Positions 1 through 4,789 of a DNA stretch of 27,512 nucleotides are shown one piece after another. The number at the start of each line of letters is the position of its first letter. Within the stretch, counting starts at the first letter, position 1. The position numbers and the translations under genes are program-made. The stretch covers positions 1 to 27,512 of the IMG/VR virus record IMGVR_UViG_3300037245_000406; one strand, 5' to 3'. Source of the DNA: a virus. The notes beneath the pieces are model-generated. The model did no database searches and had not been told where the DNA came from. It worked only from the letters and a program-made list of their open reading frames with translations.

Positions 1-120
1 CGGTCCTTTGTGTTTCTTTGCTGATTCCTTAGCGTCATCAAGCAACCATGTGAACGGTATGCTCTGGTATAGCGTCTTGCCGCACTTCCACTCTACGAGG
101 CCTTTGCTCCATTTATACAT
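1..120 (-). CDS. N-terminal fragment of an unidentified phage protein (cut by left edge)
   Basis: This frame is open from an ATG to the window edge (40 codons) and encodes MYKWSKGLVEW, then a Cys-Gly-Lys turn and a Lys-rich amphipathic stretch. Its start overlaps the stop of the preceding 41-aa ORF (ATGTATAA), so it is probably translationally coupled; a GGAG lies 10 nt upstream. The N-terminus (WSKGLVEW, then a TLY-x4-FTW segment) recalls, from memory, the start of phage proteins annotated as radical-SAM-like. The diagnostic Cys cluster would lie outside the window, so this is only a suggestion. It is the last visible gene downstream of the pseudoknot leader and the promoter near 297. Confidence 0.55.
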   Translation of the reverse strand, partial: MYKWSKGLVEWKCGKTLYQSIPFTWLLDDAKESAKKHKGP

Positions 121-238
121 TGGTGGGGTACTCCATAACGACACAAACCCGCAGTCCGTTCGAGTTAGCGATAGACAAAGGCACAACCAGGGCGGTCGTG
201 GTATGTCTCTCGAACGGACTTTGGGATTGTGTGTTCAT
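113..238 (-). CDS. Small 41-aa ORF embedded in an RNA pseudoknot
   Basis: The ATG at 238 has an AAAGGA Shine-Dalgarno 10 nt upstream and encodes 41 residues (MNTQSQSPFER to EYPTNV), ending at TAA 8 nt into the next gene. It lies just downstream of the promoter at 271-299. Codons 7-30 include three of the four strands of the pseudoknot at 153-265, so the sequence would serve both coding and RNA structure. No family is recognised. It may be a leader peptide or a translational coupling device for the following gene rather than a functional protein. The coding call rests on RBS, spacing and coupling only. Confidence 0.45.
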   Translation of the reverse strand: MNTQSQSPFERHTTTALVVPLSIANSNGLRVCVVMEYPTNV

Positions 239-265
239 AGTAGTGAGTTCCTTTGTCTATCGCTA
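153..265 (-). promoter_or_regulatory. Perfect H-type RNA pseudoknot in a 5' leader
   Basis: Read as minus-strand RNA, bases 265-250 (TAGCGATAGACAAAGG) are perfectly complementary to 181-166. Bases 220-209 (AGTCCGTTCGAG) are perfectly complementary to 164-153. The strands occur in the crossing order S1-5', S2-5', S1-3', S2-3', which is the topology of an H-type pseudoknot with 16-bp and 12-bp stems. Loops are 29, 27 and 1 nt. The Shine-Dalgarno of the 41-aa ORF is the end of the first S1 strand. The promoter at 271-299 predicts transcription starting at about 264, the base of S1. Role inferred: translational or riboregulatory control. Confidence 0.7.
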
Positions 266-270
266 CGGGT

Positions 271-321
271 AATGTACCCTATGGCTTCTGGTTTGTCAAA
301 TCAAAAAGGAATTATTTTATC
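271..321 (-). promoter_or_regulatory. Sigma70-like promoter with upstream GATAAAATAAT box
   Basis: On the minus strand, TTGACA (299-294), a 17-bp spacer and TACATT (276-271) form a good sigma70-type promoter. An 11-bp A/T box, GATAAAATAAT (321-311), lies upstream and overlaps the TGA stop of the preceding gene. The same box, the GATTTGAC context and the GGTACAYTA -10 region recur at 4410-4460 with identical box-to-(-10) distance. The predicted start, about 264, coincides with the first stem of the pseudoknot. Promoter activity is inferred. Confidence 0.65.
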
Positions 322-514
322 AGTGACCCGTGAACTCTGGCAGGCTGTCGTATTCCTCTTGGGTCATGTCCATGCGTGTGATGGTGAGAATGATTTCATC
401 CCCCTGCTCCATTCCGTCAATCTCCCCATCGATGGCGTTGTGCATGTCCTTGCGCTGTTGCGCGTAGTGGCCACCGCCAAGCAGGTTCACTGTGTATGTT
501 TCAATCTTTCCCAT
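320..514 (-). CDS. Small acidic hypothetical protein (64 aa)
   Basis: The ATG at 514 follows a GGGAG Shine-Dalgarno by 7 nt. The 64-residue product starts MGKIETYTVNLLGGGHYAQQ and continues into an acidic middle (DGEIDGMEQGDEIILTIT). The alternation suggests a small beta-rich fold, and there are no cysteines or membrane segments. Its stop lies inside the GATAAAATAAT box of the next promoter, making it the last gene of the run that starts near 4385. The product is not recognised. Confidence 0.7.
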   Translation of the reverse strand: MGKIETYTVNLLGGGHYAQQRKDMHNAIDGEIDGMEQGDEIILTITRMDMTQEEYDSLPEFTGH

Positions 515-535
515 CGTCTCGCTCCCTGTTAAGTG

Positions 536-564
536 TCAACTATCCGGTAATTCCGGTGAGTTCA
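536..564. repeat. 29-bp direct repeat, copy 1
   Basis: TCAACTATCCGGTAA followed by TTCCGGTGAGTTCA on the plus strand. It matches 859-887 at 28 of 29 positions in the same orientation. The repeat contains CCGG-N5-CCGG and, on the minus strand, ACCGGA repeated every 9 bp. Together the copies bracket the gene at 562-846. Confidence 0.9.
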
Positions 565-846
565 AACCTCTGCCAGTGTGTCGCCGTCGCTACCGCCACC
601 GATAAGCCGTTGGGTGTTGATCGCGTACCGAAGTTCTCGCCTTGCGTCTGCGGTGTCGTGCTTGGCCACCTCTATCAACTTCCGGTTCAACTGACCTATC
701 ATCCAATTATTTAGCTTCACGGTCACCACCTTGTTAGGGCTGTTTCCGCGATATTCTTTGAAGACTATTTCATGCAGGTTCGGCTTTGCGTCTACCCTGC
801 CCGGTTCAATCCGCCGCCTGTCGTCTTTCTTTCCGTCTTGTGACAT
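562..846 (-). CDS. Hypothetical protein between direct repeats (94 aa)
   Basis: The ATG at 846 has an AAAGGAAC ribosome site 5 nt upstream. The product has a highly basic N-terminus (MSQDGKKDDRRR), a central segment NKVVTVKLNNWMIGQLNRKL and a C-terminal helix rich in Arg and Ala. A short basic nucleic-acid-binding protein would fit the charge pattern, but no family is recognised. It is precisely bracketed by the 29-bp direct repeats at 536-564 and 859-887, and its stop codon lies inside the first. It may be an inserted or excisable cassette. Confidence 0.7.
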   Translation of the reverse strand: MSQDGKKDDRRRIEPGRVDAKPNLHEIVFKEYRGNSPNKVVTVKLNNWMIGQLNRKLIEVAKHDTADARRELRYAINTQRLIGGGSDGDTLAEV

Positions 847-858
847 TGTCTGTTCCTT

Positions 859-887
859 TCAACTATCCGGTAACTCCGGTGAGTTCA
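859..887. repeat. 29-bp direct repeat, copy 2
   Basis: Matches 536-564 at 28 of 29 positions in the same orientation, 323 bp apart. This copy spans the last codons and stop of the gene at 863-1102 and the start of the next leader, so it is partly coding, whereas copy 1 is mostly intergenic. Confidence 0.9.
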
Positions 888-1102
888 GTTTGGTGTACCC
901 GTGCGGCCCCGGCCTTGACCGTGACTATCTCGCACCTGATACCAAGTTGTCCCATGACCTGTTTCAGTGTGCGCCGTGCAGCCCATTTTGCCGTGTAGTT
1001 CTGACTGCTGGCAGCGTCCACCTTGGAGTTGAAGCAGGACCAGCACCAGTGATCGCCCCAGTCTTCGAGGTGTGCGCGTGTGACCTTGCGGTGGTATGGC
1101 AT
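863..1102 (-). CDS. Small Cys/Trp-containing protein, possible VRR/HNH-like accessory (79 aa)
   Basis: The start MPYHRKVTRAHLEDWGDH is fixed by a TGATG overlap with the RuvC-like gene and a GGAGG site upstream. Two cysteines sit in a WCWSC motif near residue 20, followed by a basic helix (KWAARRTLKQVMGQLGIR) and a C-terminal strand. A single CxxC gives only half of a zinc site. Coupling to the resolvase suggests a nucleic-acid role. The family is not recognised, and the HNH/VRR idea is only a guess from size and context. Confidence 0.7.
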   Translation of the reverse strand: MPYHRKVTRAHLEDWGDHWCWSCFNSKVDAASSQNYTAKWAARRTLKQVMGQLGIRCEIVTVKAGAARVHQTELTGVTG

Positions 1103-1599
1103 CAGATATCCTCCCCCTTGATGTGGTAGCCGCAATCCTTGAACGTCTCGTATATGGCCATGGCAGACCACATATGCCCGCCATGCCCCTTCACCTTGTA
1201 AAGCGGGCCCGGCGTAGCCTTCTTGCCTATCGCGTCTCCCTTGCCCCCGTAGAGGTCGAGCAGCGCGGTTCTAACCGCCGGGTTACCGCATCGATTTGTG
1301 TGGCACAGGTGTAGTTTGATTTTGGGTCGTAACATCAAGCCCCACTCACCGCCCCACGCCTTGCCAAAGATGCCGATCCAGTAGCAGGTATGGTACACGT
1401 CTCGGCCTACGTTGTTGCCGAAGTTGACCATGCCCTCTATAACAAGGGACGGGTTATGTTTCGGCAACGTTATGTCGGACTCAAGGCGATCTCTTACTAC
1501 CGCGTTTGGCAAGAGTGCGGCGGAAACAATCACACCGTCCACAACTTGTAGGCACGCGCTCTGTCTCGGCCCTGGATCGATTGCGATTATGGTACTCAT
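1102..1599 (-). CDS. RuvC-like RNase H-fold nuclease (putative Holliday junction resolvase)
   Basis: The start at 1599 is chosen because ATGA overlaps the previous stop; upstream codons in this frame are Arg/Gly-rich and unlikely to be coding. The 165-aa protein begins with strand one of a RuvC fold (MSTIIAIDPGPRQS, Asp8). Glu55 lies in LVIEGM, matching the second acidic site, and a GKGDAIGKK loop and the C-terminal HMWSAMAIYE helix follow. RuvC relatives usually carry a catalytic Asp where this helix has Ser (WSA instead of WDA), so the last metal ligand may be a His or the neighbouring Asp. It could resolve branched DNA before packaging. Size is close to classical RuvC (about 170 aa). Confidence 0.75.
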   Translation of the reverse strand: MSTIIAIDPGPRQSACLQVVDGVIVSAALLPNAVVRDRLESDITLPKHNPSLVIEGMVNFGNNVGRDVYHTCYWIGIFGKAWGGEWGLMLRPKIKLHLCHTNRCGNPAVRTALLDLYGGKGDAIGKKATPGPLYKVKGHGGHMWSAMAIYETFKDCGYHIKGEDI

Positions 1600-2027
1600 A
1601 CCGCACCCCCGTTCCGCTTGTCGTCCCACTGAATCAGGGCAGCACAGATTGCGGCCGGCAGCTTGTCGTGGTCCCTGCACTCGACTTCGATGAACCCCAC
1701 CATCAGACCAATCGGTTCGATGGTCACCATGTCGCTGTTGATGTTCCACAGGTCGTGCCGGGCCAGGGTCCGCAACGCTCGGCCGGCCGCATCATGGCTG
1801 TGCTCGTAGTCGGGGGACGGAACAGGTTTTTCATTCCCCTCGTGTTTTTCTGTGTGGCCACAGGTTATACAGCTAAATATAGTCCAGTGCCGATGAAACT
1901 TACTGGGCAATTCCGACTCTTCCCGGTCAAGCGTGTATTGGGATGGCCATTTGGCTATCCCCGCGTAAGCGAAGTCATGGTAATGCTGCCCCAGCATTTC
2001 ATGTATCTGTTGGTTAACACTTTTCAT
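1596..2027 (-). CDS. Hypothetical protein with one CxxC (143 aa)
   Basis: The start MKSVNQQIHEMLGQHYH overlaps the end of the upstream gene by 14 nt, with GGGGG before it. Residues 50-60 carry an FSCITCGHTEKHEG motif resembling half of a zinc ribbon. The C-terminal half has a helix with RALRTLARHDLWNI and a strand-rich end (MVGFIEVECRDHDKL). Coupling through ATGA to the RuvC-like gene suggests co-translation. No family is recognised. Confidence 0.75.
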   Translation of the reverse strand: MKSVNQQIHEMLGQHYHDFAYAGIAKWPSQYTLDREESELPSKFHRHWTIFSCITCGHTEKHEGNEKPVPSPDYEHSHDAAGRALRTLARHDLWNINSDMVTIEPIGLMVGFIEVECRDHDKLPAAICAALIQWDDKRNGGAV

Positions 2028-2187
2028 TATGTGCCCCCGTTTCTGTCAGCAGTTCGGTGATGCACCCGGCGCAGAGCTTGCCCCGTGATGCGTTCTTGCC
2101 GCACACGCACAGATGATACGTGTGGATACCGGGCATACGTTCGTAGCGCAGATCGGATGCGAGTTGTTTACGGCGTTCGGGTGTCAT
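2014..2187 (-). CDS. Small zinc-knuckle-like protein (57 aa)
   Basis: The second Met (MTPERRKQLASDLRYE) is preferred as the start because AAGGA lies 8 nt before it; the first ATG at 2196 is only 1 nt from that site. The chain carries LCVCGKNASRGKLCAGC, a CxC plus CxxC arrangement consistent with one zinc site, after a basic helix. It overlaps the genes on both sides. Probable nucleic-acid or protein adaptor; not identified further. Confidence 0.65.
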   Translation of the reverse strand: MTPERRKQLASDLRYERMPGIHTYHLCVCGKNASRGKLCAGCITELLTETGAHNEKC

Positions 2188-2539
2188 TGGTTTCATCCTT
2201 CACATACTTGAACTCGATGCGGGTGACAAAGTCGCTGTCGGCACACCGCATTTCGCGGCAGAACATGTTGACGAACTCAGACGTGGTCATAGACGGGAAC
2301 CCCTCTCGCTCGCACTCGCCCGAATAGAAGTGGATACAAGTCAGAACTTCCCGGCGTACAGCAACCACCTCGATCACCTTCAGCTTCTGAATCTTGCCAC
2401 CCTTCCCGAGTCCTTGGCACTTGACGCAAGCCTGGATGCGGTCGCCCACCTTCAGGAACTTCCACCCGAGCCGCCGCGTCACTGTCTTGGTCTCGTCTCG
2501 TATCTGCTGAGTTGTCAGCATGAAGCTCATATTGCGCAT
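2168..2539 (-). CDS. ASCH-like phage protein (123 aa)
   Basis: Begins MRNMSFMLTTQQIRDETKTV, followed by TRRLGWKFLKVGDRIQACVK and a KVIEVVAVRREVL strand, then EGFPSMTTSEFVNMFC and a C-terminal VTRIEFKYV strand. This order (TKTVTRR, FLKxGD, EGFP, F-x2-MFC, VTRIEF) matches, from memory, small phage proteins annotated as ASCH-domain (PUA-like beta-barrel, RNA-binding or nucleotide-modifying). The start follows an AAGGGG site and sits 3 nt after the previous stop. The exact substrate is unknown. Confidence 0.7.
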   Translation of the reverse strand: MRNMSFMLTTQQIRDETKTVTRRLGWKFLKVGDRIQACVKCQGLGKGGKIQKLKVIEVVAVRREVLTCIHFYSGECEREGFPSMTTSEFVNMFCREMRCADSDFVTRIEFKYVKDETNDTRTP

Positions 2540-2542
2540 GAT

Positions 2543-2842
2543 CTACCCCTTCCCCTTTTCCAAATGACTGATCTTCATTTCCACATCTTCAAGGTCGGTC
2601 AGTATGATCCGCATCTTTTCGATCATGTCCAGCGCTGACCCCCGGCTTAGTTCCTGCCACCCACCCGTGCCCTTGTGCTTGATGTGGACAACGTGAGTGA
2701 AACAGTGCGACCGCATTGGCGGTGCGCCCCTCACATCGTTTCCAGGTTCCACCGGCATTCCCACGGGTGGGTCTGCCGTTTGCACTGCAACGTAGACGTG
2801 AAGGGCATTCAGGTAATCGTAATCGTAATCATCGGCGTTCAT
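2543..2842 (-). CDS. Hypothetical protein (99 aa)
   Basis: The start MNADDYDYDYLNALHVYVAV is fixed by the ATGA overlap with the membrane-protein gene and a GGAGG site. The N-terminus is Asp/Tyr-rich and the middle has SHCFTHVVHIKHKG, likely beta strands. The C-terminus is a long amphipathic helix (MIEKMRIILTDLEDVEM) ending Lys-rich, possibly a coiled-coil interface. Its start region is the downstream copy of the 23-bp repeat. No family is recognised. Confidence 0.7.
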   Translation of the reverse strand: MNADDYDYDYLNALHVYVAVQTADPPVGMPVEPGNDVRGAPPMRSHCFTHVVHIKHKGTGGWQELSRGSALDMIEKMRIILTDLEDVEMKISHLEKGKG

Positions 2843-2859
2843 GATCCTGCCTCCTTTTT
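2837..2859. repeat. 23-bp direct repeat, copy 1
   Basis: GTTCATGATCCTGCC followed by TCCTTTTT on the plus strand, identical to 3016-3038. On the minus strand it encodes the end of one gene (Lys-Glu-Ala-Gly-Ser-stop), the GGAGG ribosome site and the ATG-Asn of the next, so it is a complete stop/RBS/start junction. Confidence 0.9.
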
Positions 2860-3021
2860 TAGTCTGTCTATGATCCCTGTCAGGCGTGCGCGGTCTGCAC
2901 ATATCAGCCTGTCCTCCCACGACTTGGCCCGGACGAGTGCACAAAACAAAGCGGCCAGCAGAACAAACGTGCAGGATATGCAAATCCAAACACCCAAAAA
3001 GAACAGCTTCAGTTTGTTCAT
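2839..3021 (-). CDS. Single-span membrane protein between repeats (60 aa)
   Basis: The start MNKLKLFFLGVWICI overlaps the preceding stop as ATGA. Residues 4-30 form one hydrophobic segment, followed by a charged tail (RAKSWEDRLICADRAR, ending KKEAGS). Two charged ends and one span suggest an inner-membrane protein; the Lys residues before the segment suggest N-in topology. The gene is delimited by exact 23-bp repeats, and its last five residues equal those of the gene upstream, as if it were inserted by recombination at the junction. A superinfection-exclusion or spanin-like role is possible but unsupported. Confidence 0.7.
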   Translation of the reverse strand: MNKLKLFFLGVWICISCTFVLLAALFCALVRAKSWEDRLICADRARLTGIIDRLKKEAGS

Positions 3022-3038
3022 GATCCTGCCTCCTTTTT
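3016..3038. repeat. 23-bp direct repeat, copy 2
   Basis: Exact match to 2837-2859, offset by 179 bp. It forms the end of the gene at 3018-3464 and the start of the membrane-protein gene. Confidence 0.9.
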
Positions 3039-3464
3039 GATTGCCAGGTACGCGGCGAGTTCTATTTCGTCTGGGGTCTTGAACCTGGTAGGGTTTGGAA
3101 TATTGCGCTCGCCAACTCGCTTCCATTCCCCATCCACCAGGTGGTCTATCTCGCTGTAGTGACCAAGACACCTAATAGCCCAGCCTTCCCCCGAGAATGG
3201 ATTGACTCGTTCAACCCCCGCTGCATCCAGCGCGTCGTGGATGTGGAGCAGGATCAGGGCCAGGGCAATGACAGGTGGAACATGTTTCATTCTTGCGTCA
3301 GGGTTGTTTTCCCAGAGACACCAAAACCAGCCACCACCCGTAGCATAGAGGTAGAACGTGTCGTCACCTTGATCTAGTACAATCGGCTTTGTTTTAACCC
3401 ACTTCATAAACTCAGCGTCCGCCTCGAACATGGCCAGCCGTTCGCGCGTGGTTAGCTCAGACAT
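3018..3464 (-). CDS. Hypothetical protein (148 aa)
   Basis: The start MSELTTRERLAMFEADAEFM has an AAGGAGA site 6-7 nt upstream and overlaps the end of the Cys-rich gene by 8 nt. Features are a Trp/aromatic beta segment (TFYLYATGGGWFWCLW), a hydrophobic helix (PPVIALALILLHIHDALDAA), and a later GEWKRVGE strand and acidic helix (DEIELAAYLAIKKEAGS). The hydrophobic stretch is too polar at the ends to be a clear membrane span. The product is not recognised. Its C-terminal five codons lie in the 23-bp repeat. Confidence 0.75.
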   Translation of the reverse strand: MSELTTRERLAMFEADAEFMKWVKTKPIVLDQGDDTFYLYATGGGWFWCLWENNPDARMKHVPPVIALALILLHIHDALDAAGVERVNPFSGEGWAIRCLGHYSEIDHLVDGEWKRVGERNIPNPTRFKTPDEIELAAYLAIKKEAGS

Positions 3465-3624
3465 CGTCGTCTCCTTCTCCTGAACAGTGGTCACAAAATA
3501 TGTCACCCGTCGCGCGGCTCTCATGCCAACAAGACTCACAGACCTCGCAATAGCAGCCTTTGCAAACGCCGAAGCATTCATCAAACTCCCATGTGGCAGT
3601 ACAGGTTTCGCATGTACGTTCCAT
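3457..3624 (-). CDS. Ten-cysteine putative zinc-binding miniprotein (55 aa)
   Basis: A short gene starting MERTCETCTATWEF with an AGGAG site 7 nt upstream and a TGATG overlap with the preceding stop; it ends 8 nt into the next gene. Ten of 55 residues are Cys (5, 8, 17, 21, 24, 26, 29, 32, 44, 47). They form CxxC pairs at 5/8, 21/24, 26/29, 29/32 and 44/47, and the protein ends in an acidic tail (GEGDDDV). The spacing suggests at least two zinc sites, as in zinc-ribbon or treble-clef miniproteins. Target unknown; coupling on both sides makes the coding call firm. Confidence 0.75.
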   Translation of the reverse strand: MERTCETCTATWEFDECFGVCKGCYCEVCESCWHESRATGDIFCDHCSGEGDDDV

Positions 3625-3953
3625 CAGTCGACTCCTTTCGCTTGGTAGTAGGTGCAGACGGCCTCAGCTAAACCGCCACGGTCTCTGGCGGCCTGGGCCA
3701 GCACATCCCCCGCCTCGACCACCTTCCGCAGCCGGTCACGCTCGGCGGTGAGTTTCTTGTTCTGCTCGAATACGTCGTGCTCTTTAAGCCACTCGAAATA
3801 TGGATTGACACCGCCCGCGATGTCGCGCTGAATCTCGGCACACCCGTAAGCTCCACCGATAATAGTGTTCGCCCACTTTGGAAGTTCATGGCACCTTTCC
3901 ATCAACTCAAACAGGGCGCCGTCTTTGATTTCAAGTTCACGTTGTGGGTTCAT
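3624..3953 (-). CDS. Hypothetical protein with C-terminal coiled coil (109 aa)
   Basis: Start MNPQRELEIKDGALFELMER with a GGAGG site 8 nt upstream; an in-frame Met ten residues earlier lacks a ribosome site. The middle contains GGAYGCAEIQRDIAGGVNPY and the C-terminal half a probable coiled coil (QNKKLTAERDRLRKVVEAGD) followed by an Ala-rich helix. Ends in TGATG coupling to the ten-Cys miniprotein. Family not recognised. Confidence 0.75.
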   Translation of the reverse strand: MNPQRELEIKDGALFELMERCHELPKWANTIIGGAYGCAEIQRDIAGGVNPYFEWLKEHDVFEQNKKLTAERDRLRKVVEAGDVLAQAARDRGGLAEAVCTYYQAKGVD

Positions 3954-4024
3954 CGTTATTGCCTCCAGCTTGTGGGTATGCAATCTGAAACCGATCTGTA
4001 GCCGCGTCGATATCGCAAGGCTTC

Positions 4025-4087
4025 TCAGCCCCTGAAATGGGCAACGTGTTTTTCAACGCCGCGCCGAATGTGTTTAATCTTCGCCAT
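4025..4087 (-). CDS. Possible 20-residue basic micro-ORF
   Basis: The ATG at 4087, preceded by AGGAG at 7 nt, overlaps the end of the membrane-protein gene by 14 nt and encodes MAKIKHIRRGVEKHVAHFRG before TGA. It is strongly basic and His-rich. It partly fills the 120-nt gap between two genes; the remaining 70 nt show nothing else. It could be a genuine micropeptide or the remnant of a longer gene. Evidence is limited to the ribosome site and coupling. Confidence 0.35.
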   Translation of the reverse strand: MAKIKHIRRGVEKHVAHFRG

Positions 4088-4385
4088 CGGTTCGCTCCTG
4101 TTCTTGCTTGTGTTTGGCGGAGCCGCACGATACATCGCAAGCCCAAATCAACACTACCCCTAGAATAGCCCATCCGATCCCCGTTTCGCCGCCACTAAAC
4201 CACATCGAAAATGCGCCAAGTGCGCAGACCGCAACCGTGGAGATTGCCTGGGCAACTACAAACCATATCATGAACCGCATCACATTCCCCTTGCATAGAA
4301 ACGCCGCCAGGGACCGAGGAGGAGGCACAGCAGCGGAGGGATTGCTACTGAACTCGGTGTGGCGGCTTGTTTGGTTGGTGTTCAT
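4074..4385 (-). CDS. Two-span membrane protein with two candidate starts (103 aa)
   Basis: The upstream start MNTNQTSRHTEFSSN follows GGGAGG by 7 nt. A second in-frame start (MRFMIWFVVAQ, at about 4280) follows AAGGGG by 6 nt, so a 35-residue shorter form is possible. Two hydrophobic segments follow (FMIWFVVAQAISTVAVCALG and GIGWAILGVVLIWACDVSCG), then a charged tail with KHKQEQERTDGED. The architecture would suit a small inner-membrane protein; holins often have dual starts, but neither lysis context nor homology supports that here. First gene after the promoter at 4410-4460, with its Shine-Dalgarno in a hairpin loop. Confidence 0.7.
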   Translation of the reverse strand: MNTNQTSRHTEFSSNPSAAVPPPRSLAAFLCKGNVMRFMIWFVVAQAISTVAVCALGAFSMWFSGGETGIGWAILGVVLIWACDVSCGSAKHKQEQERTDGED

Positions 4386-4388
4386 TCG

Positions 4389-4404
4389 TGTGCCTCCCAG
4401 CACA
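4389..4404 (-). promoter_or_regulatory. Hairpin presenting the Shine-Dalgarno in its loop
   Basis: Minus-strand RNA TGTGC (4404-4400), loop TGGGAG, GCACA (4393-4389) forms a 5-bp hairpin. Most of the GGGAGG ribosome site of the gene starting at 4385 lies in the loop or last stem base. The predicted start of the promoter transcript (about 4403) is the first stem base, so this hairpin would be the 5' end of the mRNA. Confidence 0.5.
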
Positions 4405-4409
4405 TATCT

Positions 4410-4460
4410 AGTGTACCCCGGATCTGCCCGGAGTCAAATCGGTTTGCGGATTATTTTATC
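4410..4460 (-). promoter_or_regulatory. Sigma70-like promoter with upstream GATAAAATAAT box (second copy)
   Basis: On the minus strand TTGACT (4437-4432), a 16-bp spacer and TACACT (4415-4410). The box GATAAAATAAT (4460-4450) lies upstream and overlaps the TAA of the preceding gene. GATTTGAC and GGTACAYTA contexts match the promoter at 271-321. The box-to-(-10) distance is the same although the -35 is shifted by one base. It would drive the small-gene run from 4385 leftward. Confidence 0.6.
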
Positions 4461-4713
4461 CAGCCTGACCAATTTCGTCGTGTTCCTCTTCGTCTTTTGC
4501 ACAACAAAGATTGCCAGTCACGGTTTTTGCAGTCCACGGAGATTTACAGTATTCGCACACCGCCAACTTGTCGTCAACCGTGGACACTGCTTCTATGCCG
4601 TCAATGTGCCTTTTTATCGATGCGACAACCTTCAGCGCGTCTATCCAGCGGCCTCTATGTTTTGGATCTAGCGATACTGCTATGTGGTATCCCACCACCT
4701 CTATTCTCTGCAT
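4456..4713 (-). CDS. Hypothetical protein with C-terminal Cys motif (85 aa)
   Basis: The start MQRIEVVGYHIAVSLDPKHR has AGGAG 8 nt upstream; in-frame Mets further upstream lack a site. A strand-helix N-terminus is followed by a helix (WIDALKVVASIKRHIDG). Then comes CEYCKSPWTAKTVTGNLCC, a CxxC...CC arrangement that could bind one zinc, and an acidic end (DEEEHDEIGQAG). Unrecognised. Its stop overlaps the A/T box of the next promoter. Confidence 0.7.
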   Translation of the reverse strand: MQRIEVVGYHIAVSLDPKHRGRWIDALKVVASIKRHIDGIEAVSTVDDKLAVCEYCKSPWTAKTVTGNLCCAKDEEEHDEIGQAG

Positions 4714-4789
4714 GACATAAACTCCTGTTAAGTTCCCCACAGGCCGGGCCGCTTCTGTTGCCGACCCGACCCGCTGCCAAAGCTGTGAA

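Noticed and set aside
8-532. Long plus-strand ORF (174 codons) and other plus-strand ORFs across the window
   Set aside because: They lie antisense to coupled minus-strand genes with strong ribosome sites, and their residues look random; no plus-strand gene has a supported start.
527-540. TTGACA on the minus strand near 533-538 as a promoter
   Set aside because: No -10-like hexamer is found at 16-18 bp; the ribosome site and ATG occupy that spacing.
885-1184. Alternative minus-strand frame over the CxxC gene and RuvC-like end
   Set aside because: Different frame from the coupled genes, with Arg/Ser-rich random-looking translation and no ribosome site.
3937-4173. 78-codon minus-strand ORF between the membrane protein and the coiled-coil gene
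   Set aside because: It overlaps both neighbours in another frame without a ribosome site; the 20-aa micro-ORF is a better candidate.
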